Shown here one piece after another: positions 19,432 to 31,194 of a stretch of DNA of 64,000 nucleotides (position 1 is its first letter; each line of letters starts with the position of its first letter). The notes beneath the pieces are model-generated. The model was given only the letters and a program-made list of their open reading frames with translations. It had not been told where the DNA came from and made no database searches. Origin of the DNA: Linnemannia elongata (lineage: Eukaryota > Mortierellomycota > Mortierellomycetes > Mortierellales > Mortierellaceae); contig JAXBDG010000013.1 in assembly GCA_036320915.1 (NCBI GenBank), positions 682,001 to 746,000 of the forward strand, written 5' to 3'. Made by a program: the position numbers and the translations under genes.

Positions 19432-21066
19432 ATGGCTTGGGGAGGCGGAAACACAAACAGCGTCGATGGATGGTGCAAACGCCTCCGCTCAAACGATACA
19501 ACCTTCACATCCCTCCACATCCTCTCTTTCCGTCGCGTCACTACCGCAGAACTCGGACTCTTATTCGAAGCTCTCTCCGAAAACACCACCCTCAAGGAAC
19601 TATATGCCTCTGGCCATTCTCTTGACGCTGCTGCTGCCAAGAAACTCTCGATGGCGTTGGAATTGAATTCTACATTGGAGAGACTGAATATCGGGAACGA
19701 TCGGATGGGTGGGAATGAGGAGGTTGTGAAGGCCTTGGCGGAGGGTCTGGCGAAGAACAAGGGCTTGGTGAGGTTGGATATGGAGAATAAGGGGCTGGGT
19801 GGGCATGACGGTGGGGATGATGGCGAGAGCAGTGTGAAGGCATTGGCGGAGGCGTTGGAGAAGAATACGGACCTGCAGGAATTGAATCTGGCTAGGAACA
19901 AGTTGACCGATCAGGATATTGATGTGATCTGTAAAGCTCTCGCCAACAACAGGGGGCTCAAGGTTCTGGATTTGTCGCTCAACTCTTTTGGAGAACATGG
20001 AACTCGTGCCATTGCTGCCCTCCTAGCCGGCGATTCGACCACTGAGGATGGTGTTGGGTTGAGAGAGATTGATCTGTCAGATAATGAGCTGACGGAGGAG
20101 GGAGGCATGGCGATCGGACAGGCCCTCAAGACCAACAAGACCCTGCAACGACTCCGGATGAGCTCCTCCATGGACCCACCTCTGCCCGTCGAGGAAGGGG
20201 ACGAGGACAAGTTGCAGTGGGACCACGACCTCGCAGCACTCAACAAGCCTCTATCGCCCGATCAGGAAGCAGAGATCCGTTCGGATGGAGACGCTGTCCT
20301 CGAGACACTGTCAGAGTCGCTGAAGCACAACAACACTCTGCAGGAGATCTGGATGGATTACTGCAACATCTCGTCGGTTGGAGTCACCTTCTTGGCGGAG
20401 GCTCTTCGTTCCAACCAGGGGCTGACAACCGTCCGGATGAGGAACAACAGGATCGGAAACCGTGGTGCTCGTGCCTTGGGCGCCGCTCTCACCCCAGCGT
20501 CTTCTAGCGGATACAACACGACACTCAAGAATCTGGAGCTTGGATCGAATAAGGTCGGCGTTCTTGGATGGCATGGACTCGTCGGCGCCAGCTCGCTCGA
20601 GAGCTTGGGTCTCTACGAGAACGGAATCAGTGTCCTGCACGAAGCCATCGACAGTCACCTCCTCTCCTCTTCATCGCCTACCTCGACAACAGCTCCATCC
20701 ATCAGCGCAACAATCCCCAACGGCGCGAGTACAGCACACCATGTCCTCGAGAAGTTGGCTCACCTGGACGTTGGCTGCAATGGCATCTCTCGTGAGGACT
20801 TTACACAATTGGGTGTAAGCCTCATTAAGGGCTCCCTCCCTTCCTTGATCCGTCTCGAGATTGCCGGCAACGGTGACCGGTCCCAGGCACCCCAAGACCC
20901 CGATCACGGTGGCGATGATGAAGAAAATGAGGGCGGTGACGACTCAGAGCCTCGTCCAGATGACGAGCAGGCTGCTTGGGAACGCGTCGCAGATCGGATC
21001 GAGGAGGCTCGTCCTGGTCTCGTCATTCATTGGAAAGGCGCTGGAGCCATGCAGCAGCAATCATAA
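19432..21066 (+). CDS. Leucine-rich-repeat protein, ribonuclease-inhibitor type
   Basis: A single uninterrupted exon of 544 residues. Repeats of the RI class run from about residue 45 to about 450, with units such as ALAEALEKNTDLQELNLARN followed by KLTDQDIDVICKALANNRG. An inserted segment (about residues 240-285) and a Ser/Thr-rich loop (about 410-430) break the array. The C-terminus is acidic. RI-type LRRs form curved protein-binding surfaces; no NACHT, F-box or GAP motif is joined to it, so its partner is unknown. There is no signal peptide or membrane helix, so it is probably cytosolic or nuclear. The start follows a pyrimidine leader and sits in a good context (caaccATGG). It is convergent with the Nudix-CCCH-W2 gene; only 202 bp separate the stops. 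Confidence 0.92.
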   Translation: MAWGGGNTNSVDGWCKRLRSNDTTFTSLHILSFRRVTTAELGLLFEALSENTTLKELYASGHSLDAAAAKKLSMALELNSTLERLNIGNDRMGGNEEVVKALAEGLAKNKGLVRLDMENKGLGGHDGGDDGESSVKALAEALEKNTDLQELNLARNKLTDQDIDVICKALANNRGLKVLDLSLNSFGEHGTRAIAALLAGDSTTEDGVGLREIDLSDNELTEEGGMAIGQALKTNKTLQRLRMSSSMDPPLPVEEGDEDKLQWDHDLAALNKPLSPDQEAEIRSDGDAVLETLSESLKHNNTLQEIWMDYCNISSVGVTFLAEALRSNQGLTTVRMRNNRIGNRGARALGAALTPASSSGYNTTLKNLELGSNKVGVLGWHGLVGASSLESLGLYENGISVLHEAIDSHLLSSSSPTSTTAPSISATIPNGASTAHHVLEKLAHLDVGCNGISREDFTQLGVSLIKGSLPSLIRLEIAGNGDRSQAPQDPDHGGDDEENEGGDDSEPRPDDEQAAWERVADRIEEARPGLVIHWKGAGAMQQQS

Positions 21067-21268
21067 ACTCATCCGCCATTTTCTTTCTCCTTGAAAAATA
21101 AATGATAATAAAACAACGCGACTTCGAGATGGGTGAAGACTTTGAAAGCGACAATAATAATAGAAAGAAAAGAAAACTTTGACTACAAAGGTGGACGCAG
21201 CTGCAACTACGAAAGATACTATGACTAATACGACCAGGTTAATTTTTGGATCCTGGCACGTTACATGC

Positions 21269-24200
21269 CTACTCCTCCTCGGCAGAGCGAAGCCAGTCAA
21301 CAAAGACCACACACTTCTTCTTCAACTCTGCATCCGTGGTCGCCAAATCGTACCAGGCCAACATCACATCCTCCTCGACCAACTCGGTGTCATATAGACC
21401 CTTCATCACAATGGGCGCTCTGGCCATCATGTTGGGACGGTGCTTGACAAACATCTGTTCCCAAGCACGCATCAACGCAAGCTGGTCTTCGCTCGACCGG
21501 ACAAAGTTGGCCAACAACTTTTCCTTGTCCGTCAACACCTTCTTCCATGTCTCCACCGACGTCTCGGTGAACAGCGATGCCACCAAAATGTAGTACAACT
21601 GGGGCTTGGTAAGACCGTTACGCATCTCCAGACGGGTGACCTCCTTGATCTCATCTTGGATCTGCTGCTGCTGCTGCTTCTTGTCCTGGTTGCCCTCCTG
21701 GTTTTGCTGCTGGAAGAACTTTTGGAGATCCAGGATCAATTGGTCACGCTGAGCCTGCTTCGAGTCGGGCTTGACCTGAACAGGCGTCTCGGGACGACGA
21801 AGCTGGAACTTTTCCATATCCTCGCTCGACATCTCCACAACCTTGGCACGAGGCTTGTCCTTTTTTTAAAAAAAAAATCAATCCAACATAAATAGAAAGA
21901 TGGCGTCAGTTACAATGCGCAAGACAATTCAACGAATACTTGCCATTCCACATTGAAATTTTATCCTTCGACCTACGTTGAGATCCTGGACACGACGACG
22001 ACCGTTGGCAGCCTTCTCTGATCCCAAAACAGGGGTGGTGGCGGGCGAGGTGGCTACAGGAGTAGTAGCGGCAGAAACAGGCTGAGCAGCAGTGGCTGCT
22101 GCGGTGGCGGGTGCTGCAACAGCAGCAACGGGAGCAACAATGCTGGTTCGGGGTGCAAGGACAGATCGGCTCAAAGAGTCATCGTTAGCCTGGCTTGAAA
22201 GGTTACGAGATCCAGGGGGGCGGTAGGCGCCAGTAGGATTGGCCTCTGCTTGAGTGCGGAAGGATGAGGTTGAGGTCTTCTCTTGCTCCATGACCTGAGG
22301 AGGTCTGTAAGGGCCATCGCGGTTCTCGCGAGCGTTCTCGGCAAAGGTAGAGCGGTAAGCACCTTCAGAACGAACAGAGCGGTAAGGGCGGTCTTCTGAT
22401 CTTTCAGTAGAAGATCCCTGCTGCTGCGGCTGCTGCTGAGAACGGTAACCTCCACGATCCTGGTATCCCTCACCGGTCGATCTGTAGGGGCGCTCCCCGT
22501 TCTGGCCATCCCGAGAATAACCCCTGTTTTGTCCATTGTTGTTGTTGTACAATCCGTTAGCGTTGTTCTGGTTGTTCTGGTTGTTCTGTTGTCCAACGCG
22601 CTGTCGAAGTTCCTCGCGTCCGTGGGCATAAGTGCACTTAGTTCCAAAAGGGCATTCGCCATCGTTCATGAAACGCTCGCAAAGACGAGTCTTGTGGAAC
22701 TCGCCCTCAACGGGTTCAGTGCGCTTGGCACGGTTCTGGTAAGAAGCCTGAACAGCTGATACGGGCTTGTCCTGCTGCTCTGCTGTGGCAGGGCGCTGGC
22801 GCAGTTCAGCTGCGCCATGGGCAAAAGTACACTTGCCGTAGTAAGGGCAGAACTGCTCCGTCTCGAATCTTTCGCAAAGGCGGGTCTTGTAGTTGGGGTT
22901 GTCAGCATGCGAGTTTCCTGACCCAGCTAAAAGCACAAGACAAAAGAGAAAAATAGTGTATGCGATGAGCATCAAGACAATTTTTCATATTGGAACCATT
23001 GATGTCTTGACCTTCGGATATCACATTTTCGGAGTGTGGAGGCCAGACGAACATACCGGTGTTATTGCCACCGTTGTTGTTGTTGTTGTAGCGACCGCTG
23101 CCATCGCGGTCTCCGCGGTCTCTGTTCTGACCCTGTCCGTTGCCGCCGTGGCGGTTGTTGTTGTAGTCACGGGTGATGGCCTGACGCTGAGAGTCCAGAG
23201 GGAGAGCAATGTTAAGGTTCTTCATGTTGGACTCGAGGCTGTCGCCGCCGCTGTTGTTGGAGTGGTTGCGGTGGATTTTGGGTGGGGCAGCAGCAAGAGC
23301 CTTGGCGCGGCTAGCCTCGGCCGCAGTAAATGCCATACGGAGGACGTCCTGCATGGTCCTGTAGAGGGCCTTGTCGGTCGCCTGCTGGAGGTTGCACCAC
23401 GAGAATTGAACGCCCTCTCCTGTGGGGAGGACCTTGGAACTGTCGGTCAACTCGGCAAGGTAATAGACAACACGCTTGGGCCTGGTTTTGTCAAGAGGAG
23501 GGAGTAAAGATGGTCAGCCATATTATTGCCTTCGACATCCGATCTGCTTATTTCCTTTCGGCTTCGTGTTTCCTCATAGTATTTTCTCATCAAGGGTAAG
23601 GAGAGGGGGAAATGAGCGCTGTTTCCTTTCCTATCAGATCTGAACAACTCTTCCTCTCTTCATGGCCATGTTCACTTGCCATAACGAAAGAACGAGATAA
23701 TAAACCAGGCCAGACTTCTCCCGTTCATGATCCGATCTGCTCAATTCTTCGTTTTTTTATCTTTAGTCTCTTCTCCTCTTCAACTGCTTCTTGATCCTCC
23801 TCGTGTTTCCTCGAATCGTCCTGCTCTGCTTGGTTGTGCTTGCTTTGCTCTGGTTTGTGTCCTTGTGATGAATTTAAATGCGGTATTATCGTCCAGATTC
23901 ACACCATGCGTCCTTATTGGCCCATTTCTATCCCCTTCTTTCTTTCTCTCTTTTGTCTACTCTGCCTTTGCGGCAATGAGAGACAGAGGTGCGGTTCTTA
24001 CTTGGTGCCAGAAAGGTACTTGATCTCGGCACGGAAGGATTCCTCGACCTTCAGGTCCTTGACGGAGAGTCCAGTGATCTCCAAAGTCTCACGCAGTGCA
24101 CATCTACCAACAATGCAAAAATAAAATAAATCTGATTAGGCTAGGGGGTTTCTTTTCTTCCAAGTTCATGGTCACTGTACCTCAGGTGTGATCCGGAGTC

Positions 24201-24396
24201 ATAGCCTTTAAAAAAAAGGAGAAAGTGAGAGAGATGAGGAGACTTACTTGAGTTCGTCTTCATCGCCGATAACTCTGCCCTTGGGAGCAGTCCAGTGTCG
24301 TTTGTGGTTAAAAGAATCGTTAACTAATAAGATCTCTGTCGAGTTCCGCTGATGACGGTAAATGAGGATTCCTGTTACGTGCAAGGACTTGTCCAT
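21269..24396 (-). CDS. Nudix (NUDT2-like) - CCCH x2 - W2/eIF5C fusion protein
   Basis: Exons (minus): 24396-24248, 24103-24002, 23481-23057, 22926-21977 and 21859-21269, giving 738 residues; every junction keeps frame. Residues 1 to about 140 resemble NUDT2 (Ap4A hydrolase): GILIYRHQ, HWTAPKGRV, then the Nudix box G40-L62, then KPKRVVYYLAEL. The box reads RETLEITGL where the consensus REUXEEXGU needs Glu at position 59, so one metal ligand is Ile. After an Asn/Gly/Arg-rich linker come two TTP-type CCCH fingers, C243-C252-C258-H262 and C308-C317-C323-H327 (spacing 8-5-3), each led by KTRLCERF. An Asn/Arg/Tyr-rich region follows. The last ~150 residues form a W2 domain ending WLRSAEEE, as in eIF5, eIF2B-epsilon and BZW proteins. 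A role linking mRNA binding to eIF2-dependent translation is inferred. The upstream region is purine-rich on this plus strand, i.e. a pyrimidine leader in sense. Confidence 0.88.
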
Positions 24397-24501
24397 TGAG
24401 ATGATGTCCGAAGTCGAGGGGTGGAGTTAGTGAAAGATAAAAGAAGATGGGAGGAAGTGACGATAAAAGAGTGTGAGAGGAAAGTAAGGCGATAGGAAGG
24501 C

Positions 24502-24503
24502 TG

Positions 24504-24562
<59 letters not shown>
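24502..24562. repeat. (GA)n microsatellite
   Basis: About 60 nt of GA with a few GGG interruptions. It lies roughly 110 nt upstream of the minus-strand start codon at 24396, so it is CT in the sense of that gene. Confidence 0.95.
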
Positions 24563-26186
24563 AGGAGAAGGAAAGAAAGAAGGAAGGAGAAGGAAGGAGA
24601 AGAAGGAGAAAGAAAAGGAAAATGAATAAGAGAAAATGAAATTATCCTTGTGCCGTGCCTGGGCCGTGTGAATTGAATCATTTTCCATCATCCTTCATGG
24701 AAGGGAAGGACAGGATGGTGATAGAGCTGTATGCCTGTTGCCGTTGCCGGCTATCCGTTTGTTCGTAGTTGACTCTGCCACCGATACTATTGCAGTGTTC
24801 CCGGTGGTCGGAATGGAAGGGAGTAAAACATGGATAAAACGAGCATGGCATGGCATGGTATGGCCTAACAGTTGTTTGTGTATGTATGTCTGTGTGTATG
24901 TATGCAACTCTTTCTTCAATGGGTGTACCCCATGGGTTGAGCCCCCACTTTTGATTTTGTGGGCACACGACCTGGACCAATCAATCCTTTTTAAGGGCTA
25001 TTTAAATCTTTCTCGAATAAACATTTCTGGCCATGGCCAAAGGTCCACACATTTAGACTCGTCCAGCAGGGTGAAAAACAACAAAAAAAACGCGTTTCGT
25101 GAATTGGCTCTCTGTCCCCCTTATCAGATGAGATCGGAAGGAATATGCAACATGACAAGCGGCACGCGCTGATATGTCTGTCAATTGACTGAGCCTCTCT
25201 TCTCTCCTCCCTTTGTTGATAAATGACTTTTCTCTCCATACATTTGACAACCAGTCCTACACACGCGTACTCTACACACCTCTCTACTTACTACTTAGTT
25301 AGCATTTAGTGAAGTCCACATCCATCTCTACCTGTTGCTTTAATCGATTAAAATACATCTATTAAAGATACCTTGCCCTTCCGAGTAGACAAGGTTGACA
25401 AGGTAGAGTAAGTGTGAGAGAATGAGAGAGCTAGCTAGATGAGGAGGAAATGACGACGAACCCGAAAATATCTACTACAAGTCATTATTTTATTTTTTAG
25501 CTTTCCCACTTTGTCGTCGTCTCCTCGAGAGCACGTCGTGTCCCTCCACCCTGAAAATCCTCTGTCACTCTATTCTGTTATCCCTTGTTTTGGCTTGTCC
25601 CTTTGGCCTTCTTTCTCTCGCATCCCTTGCATTTGCCTTTGCCTTGTCCACAGTGCATGTGTCTCTCCTCTGTCTCGTTTGTTTCTCCCATATTTCCCTT
25701 TTTTTTCTTCTTCTTTTTCTTCTTTTTTTTCTTCTTCTTGCTCTCTTCCTCCTCCTCCTCCTCCTCCTCCTCGTCCCAGTCCCTTCTTTCGCTTCCTTTT
25801 CTGTGCATCCCTTCCCGTCGTATTGTTTTGTATTTTGAACATCCCTTTCCCTTTCCCTTTTCATCTTCCTTGTCCCTTTCCTTACCCGCATATGTGCTCT
25901 TGTGTTGGCCCTTGTGTCTCTCTCTTACTTGCATCCTTTGACTCTTTTGTTATCCCTTCCTCTCGCTGTCCCTTATTCCATCAACGTCAATCCCTTTAGC
26001 CTACCCTCTTTTCCTCTCTTCCTTAGAGCACCCCTTGCTCACAGAAACTGATATCAAAATCCCATAAAAAAAAAAAAAAAAAAAAAAAAAAGAGTTGAAT
26101 ATCCTGATCTTGTTCCATTTTCACTTTTAGCTCTCATTTTTTTTTTTTTTTTTTTCCTTTTTATTTCCTCGCCGCCAATCTCTCTT

Positions 26187-26240
26187 CTCCACTCCATTCC
26201 ACTCCACTCCACTCCACTCCACTCCACTTCACTCCACTCC
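26187..26240. repeat. CCACT pentamer array in a 5' leader
   Basis: About ten copies of a five-base unit (ccact with one or two variants) end 14 nt before the start codon of the CENP-B-like gene, so it is probably transcribed as 5'UTR. Confidence 0.9.
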
Positions 26241-26254
26241 AGTCAAACGAAGCC

Positions 26255-27952
26255 ATGCCCAATTACGTGTCATTGACAGAGTCTCAGCGGCGGAAAATAG
26301 CCGTCTTCATCACAGAGTCCCAACCCCCTGCTCTCCAGAACCCCCTTGCCTCAGTCAAAGGCGACGAATCAGCCATCTCCTCCTCCTCCCTCGGTGGCAG
26401 CCCCAGCGCAAGCACCACCAACCTTGTCGCCTCAAACACCAACAATATCTCCTGCAAGGAAATCGTCCAGTTCTGCAAGACTCGATTCGGCCTCACTATC
26501 TCCCTATCTACTGCATCCCGCCTGCGTTCCTCCGCGACCGAGCGTCTCTCGACCGAGCTCCTCAACCCCTCTGCCAAGCGTCATCGCTCCGTCAAGTTTC
26601 CTGAATTCGAAAAAGCCCTGATCCAAGAACTTAGAGCGTTGGAATTGGAACAGCAGCAGATTCAGCAGGAACAGGAGCGACAGATGGCTGCCACCGGCGG
26701 AACCATGGTGCCTCTGGATCCATCCCAACTGCCCCCAGTCATGACCCTCACCAGCGAGGCCTCCATTACACAAGTCGCCAAGGGTATTGCAGAGCGAATG
26801 GGTATTCCAGAGACAGAGCTTGGCCTGACCTCGGGCTGGTATCACGGCTTCAAGAGGCGACACGGTATCAAGCATCGCCAGTTCAAGCCCAAGGGAGGTA
26901 ACGCCGCCTCGACTGGTTCAGACGGACCCACTCTGGGGTCGATCGGCCTGTCTAGCGGAGCAAGCAACAACGCATCAGGAAGCATGTTAGACCAGGGTGA
27001 CGGTAGCGATGGTGTCGAGGGTGATGAGGAGATGGAGGACGTTGGACAAGACAGTTCTAACGGTACAGGTGGTGACGATGATAGATTATCATCGGCCATG
27101 AGACCCCTTCGCACAACAGACGACAATCCTACCTATAATGGCAGTCCTGAAATTGACCCAGGCCCTAGCTCTCCAAGCGAAATGTCCCAGGGAGGCTCGA
27201 GCAGCTCTCAGAGGTACAACATAACCTTTACACCCAAGGAGCCTCAATCATCGAACCTGAGTCACCGACCAGAGGTCAAGAAGGTGGATGCGTCCAAGGC
27301 TAACGACGCGCTTGATGTCATTTCAGAATACTTGCTTCAGAACGGTCAAATTGGTGCGGCCAAGCTGCCTCTTGTGAAGGAGCTCCGCAAGTTCTTCCTT
27401 GCCCAGATGGCACTCGAAAATGGACCTATTAACGACAATATTCTGTTGACCTCATTGGCCAATACCGTCCCCCTTCCTGGCCCAACGCCCGTCGCGGTCA
27501 GTGTCCCTGAGCCAAGAAACGAGTCTGCATCGTCACCGACCCCAATGGTCACTTCTGGTAGGTTTAACACATCTCCTGGGTTTTAACTGAGGGCGTTGTG
27601 CCGTTTTATTTTTCTTGCATTGTGTTTTGTTTTGACATCAATGCTCTCTACGGTGACATGTTAGAAGTCGATAACTACGGTCAGCCTAACACCCCACCTG
27701 CCACCTCCACCCCTAGACCATAATGTCTTTGTAAATAACTCCGAATCAAGATATAGTGGGCGGGATGGACCCTCTTCTTCACACTCTTCTGGAGGCGCAG
27801 GACTGGCGCAGATCCTTGGAACGGACAGATCCCCTCTGAGCATCTCTAGCAGTGCGCTGGCGAACATGGAAAATGTACTTATCGGCCACAACAGGCAACC
27901 CCAACAGGAGCAGGAGCGCTCCCCTCACCACCACCCCTCCCACCTGCAATAA
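26255..27952 (+). CDS. CENP-B-type helix-turn-helix protein without transposase core
   Basis: Exons 26255-27557 and 27717-27952 give 512 residues. The N-terminus MPNYVSLTESQRRKIAVFI, then KEIVQFCKTRFGLTISLSTASRL, fits the first HTH of CENP-B/Tigger-type proteins. The second HTH follows from about residue 115: KFPEFEKALIQEL, later ASITQVAKGIAERMG, then GWYHGFKRRHGIKHR. After residue 220 it is Ser/Gly/acidic, with one helical patch (about 345-385) and a His/Gln-rich end. No DDE catalytic core is present, so it looks like a domesticated DNA-binding protein, as with CENP-B or fission-yeast Abp1. A second acceptor at 27664 would give a shorter tail (EVDNYGQPN and stop); the chosen acceptor 27716 leads to a longer coding-like exon. 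Confidence 0.85.
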
Positions 27953-29586
27953 ACCCAACCACATCCCTTTCAACTCCAAGGCATATGCGCTATTCCTTTT
28001 CTCTGGTTTTCTGTCTGTGTATGTTTGTTTTTTTTTCTAGCATACACTCACTTCCTGCACTGCAGCCGCGTCTGTTTTTTTTTTTTTTTTGTTTATCTGT
28101 GTGTCTTGTGTGTGCATCATGCCGTAAATGTTTCAGATCCCCAATGCGTATTTGACCGTCATGTCCATAAATGACAACACCGAAAATCACCTGATGATTT
28201 CGTAATTGAATAATTTTTTAAAATGGCGTAAATGACTGCGATAAGTAAATGACCAAGTACTGTACGATCCATTTCGCCAATGTGCTCTTTGGACTGGTTT
28301 GCTGGGAGGACCGAGACCAATTTCTTTTCTTCCTCTTCAATCGAAACACCATCAGCGAGAGTAGAAGGTAGAAGAGAGAGGAAAGAGAGAGTGAGAGAGC
28401 AATTTGTATTTGAGAAAGAAAAAAAATGAAGTACGCGAGAGCGTGTATGTGTGAATTGTGATTTCAAACATCAGACAGAGAGGCACAGCCAGGGCAAGGG
28501 TGAGGAAAGAAGGAGAGGAGACAATTGACTTTTTCCTCTTTACACAGAGAAGAGACCTGGGGTAGGCATACATATGTAGGACAGAAGGGCGAGACCATGG
28601 GGAATGCAATTGAATACGATTAATAGACACAAGACGAAAGCTGTTGTTGTTGTCGGTTTTGGTCTGATCAATGCAAAAGAGAAGTGAGTCCGGAGGAGGG
28701 TTGCCAAAACAAGGGTGACGATTGTCGCAGTGCCAGAGACAGTAGGTTATCAAGACAACATAAGATGATGAAGATGATGATGATAGGATGGATGACAAAG
28801 ACAGGCGGACAGCCAAGCAAAGAACAAAAGGAGAACAAAAAAGTCTACTCAAGTCCGAAGAAGGGAGGATATGGTTTTCGGTTCTCAGGACATGGATCAT
28901 TATTTTTATTTTTTGATTTGTATTCGGTCGGTCGGTCGGAGGACCAAGAAAGGGGGATCGGGCATTTCGGATAGGTTGGAAGGTATGGTGTGACTAGCAA
29001 GTGGATCTGCTGCTAGAATAAATGGTGGGTGAGGGTGGGTGAAGATGGGTGGGAGAGGGAGGGAATTAACTGGCGCTGCTGTCCAAAAGAAGCGAGTGAG
29101 ACAGTCCCGCCCAATTGCCCAATGCGACAAAAGACAAAAAGAATAGTGAGCAGCATCGTCATTTGTGATATGTGTGTGCAAGGATAGACTATGATATGGA
29201 GTATGCACCATGAGACAGACAGGTGAGGCTTTTGTGGCGAACATTGGACTGACCGAAACGAGACCTCGGAAATGTCCTGAGACAGACATCCATCCGTACA
29301 ACCTGCCAATGGTCTTTGCCGAGGATTATGAGGGGACTTGCAACACTTGATGAAAGAGATATAAAATGTACGAGATGTTCTCACTTTCCACTTCACTTCA
29401 TCACCTACTTCTTCTTCCTCTTCAGCTCAACAACAACAACACAGCTCACTCACTCACTCACTCTTCTTTCACTCTCACTTTCACATCAACCACCTCTCTC
29501 TCACTCACTCACTCACTTACAAACCTTCAAACAACTCTCTCCTTTCTCCCAACCCTCCCTTCACACAAACAAACACTACTATCACA
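27953..29586. other. Spacer without a supportable gene
   Basis: 1.6 kb with T-runs near 28075. The right end holds a TATA-like box and then a CT-rich leader for the small gene at 29587. Open frames on the minus strand are low complexity. I see no gene. Confidence 0.55.
29360..29367 (+). promoter_or_regulatory. TATA-like box
   Basis: TATAAAAT lies 220 nt upstream of the start at 29587 and is followed by a long CT-rich leader with CACTCACT repeats. Position and context fit a promoter of a highly expressed gene. Confidence 0.5.
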
Positions 29587-29757
29587 ATGTTGGCCGAATT
29601 TCTCAGACAGTCCATGAAGGGTATGAAGGCCCCCACTGAGGTCTACCCTCTCATCACCGTCGTCACCGGTGCTTCCATCGGCGGTATCTACATGGCTTCT
29701 CGCAAGCTCGTCACCGACCCCCATCTCCGTCGTAATGTCCGTCGCCCCCGCGAATAA
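29587..29757 (+). CDS. Small MLRQ/B12D (NDUFA4-like) mitochondrial protein
   Basis: A 56-residue single-exon gene. It begins MLAEFLRQSMKG and has one hydrophobic segment, YPLITVVTGASIGGIYMASR, followed by TDPHLRRN. This layout fits the MLRQ/B12D group of small inner-membrane proteins (NDUFA4-like), which associate with respiratory complexes; the family assignment rests on pattern and length. Codon use is strongly biased to C-ending codons (GTC, ACC, CTC), suggesting high expression. A TATA-like box and CT-rich leader precede it; AATAAA occurs at about 30044. Confidence 0.75.
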   Translation: MLAEFLRQSMKGMKAPTEVYPLITVVTGASIGGIYMASRKLVTDPHLRRNVRRPRE

Positions 29758-31194
29758 TGTACCAAAGGATTCCTCAAGAACCATGACAACCCGCGCGCAA
29801 TCCACTACAACACACACCTACAGTTCTTTTCTCAATCCTTCTTCTTCGCAAGGCGACATCCTCTCAAGTTTTTTTAATGTGTCTTAATGACCTAGTCCTC
29901 CCTACTTCAAGATGTCCCCTAATGCCTAAAGAATGACCCGCCCCTCACCATATCCTACGCACTCTCCTACTCTCTGTATTATACCTCACTTCACCTACCC
30001 TCTATTTTCATGCAAAGGCACCCTCCCGACCAAAATTTCAGCTGAATAAATACTTTTTGCCTTGTTCCAAGTTTAAACATAATCCTCTCCGTGCTTGTTA
30101 CTCTATGTTGTAGTTTCTTTTTTTTTTTTTTTGCTGATTGTTGGACGTTGTCCGATGGTTGAATGACATGGTTGGTGCAGGAACAAAACACAAGCGGACG
30201 CCTTAAAAAATCTTTGAGTCAAACACAAATAAGGATAGTATAGCTCTCCTCTCGAGTCGTGTTCGCAGGAACCACGCAAGCATTCTTGAGTGGTCCGAGG
30301 GTTAGATAAATATCACGAACAATGAATGAAGGAAATGGACATACATTTGTAAGATTCGTGAAGAAATCCCTTCGACAGGGCAAAGGCAACAAAAGAAAAC
30401 AATCAAAATATGAAAGAGTGCCTTTCATTCGTTTGTTTCTTTTGATGAACTTCGTAAAAGAGAAAACGTACCGTTCTTGAAGTGTTTGAGGGCTGAAAGA
30501 AAAGGGTTTGTTGAGAGCTATCGGCGCACGATAAGGTTGGCCGAAGTCGAACCTCTATCGAAGGGACTGATAGAATGAGACAAGAGAAGGAAGGGTGTAC
30601 TGATGGTTGATGAGTGAAGACATCAGAAAGAGAGAGATAAAAAAGAGGAAAAGCAAGGTATCCATAAAGTATCCTACCATAAATGTGGAGTTGGCCACTT
30701 GTTTCTGTCCATGTTCGCCTCGCGTTATTTTTACTCCAACAGCCTGCTTAAGGGATACGAGTGCATTTAAACTGATGTGGGGTGCTGAATATCAGAGACG
30801 TTGCGGTAAGAAGATAACCCTGAGACGACATTTGAATAAGCAAAGGATAAGATGAAGCATGCAACCTTGATAAACGTACATGTCTAGTTCTTATGTCGCG
30901 TCTCCTGCGACCAGCAACAAAGAGCGGAGTTGGGATCGTTCTTGCCCCTGATTTCATTTTTCTGTCTCGTTTCGGCAAGTCAATCTCTCTCTCTCTTTCG
31001 ACTCCTTCATTTTTTTTTCAACGAACCCTCCCTGTCCAACTTTTAAAACTCATTCTTCACTGCTCCTCCTTCCCTTTTTTGACACCTCTTCTAGCGTTCC
31101 CTTCGAGCAAATCACAACCCTGGGAGCAATTGAACTTACCGGTTATACGTCAGTAATGGAAATTTTCATCCTTTACTAGGAAACCTTCAACAAC
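29758..31194. other. Spacer leading into the mobile-element island
   Basis: 3' flank of the small mitochondrial gene, a T-run near 30120, then unremarkable sequence. From about 30975 to 31100 the plus strand is CT-rich and looks like the leader of the decayed gene that follows. No intact gene is seen. Confidence 0.5.

Larger units (their letters stand above)
24397..26254. other. Divergent spacer between the Nudix-fusion and CENP-B-like genes
   Basis: The left part is purine-rich, including a (GA)n tract at about 24502-24562, and is the pyrimidine leader of the minus-strand gene. From about 25500 to 26254 the plus strand is pyrimidine-rich, with an A-run (26065-26091), a T-run (about 26137-26155) and a CCACT pentamer array before the next ATG. 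Open frames in the middle are low complexity. I see no gene. Confidence 0.6.

Noticed and set aside
30530..30565. tRNA-like GGTTCGAC box on the minus strand
   Set aside because: The flanking bases do not form a T-stem and no anticodon arm is evident.
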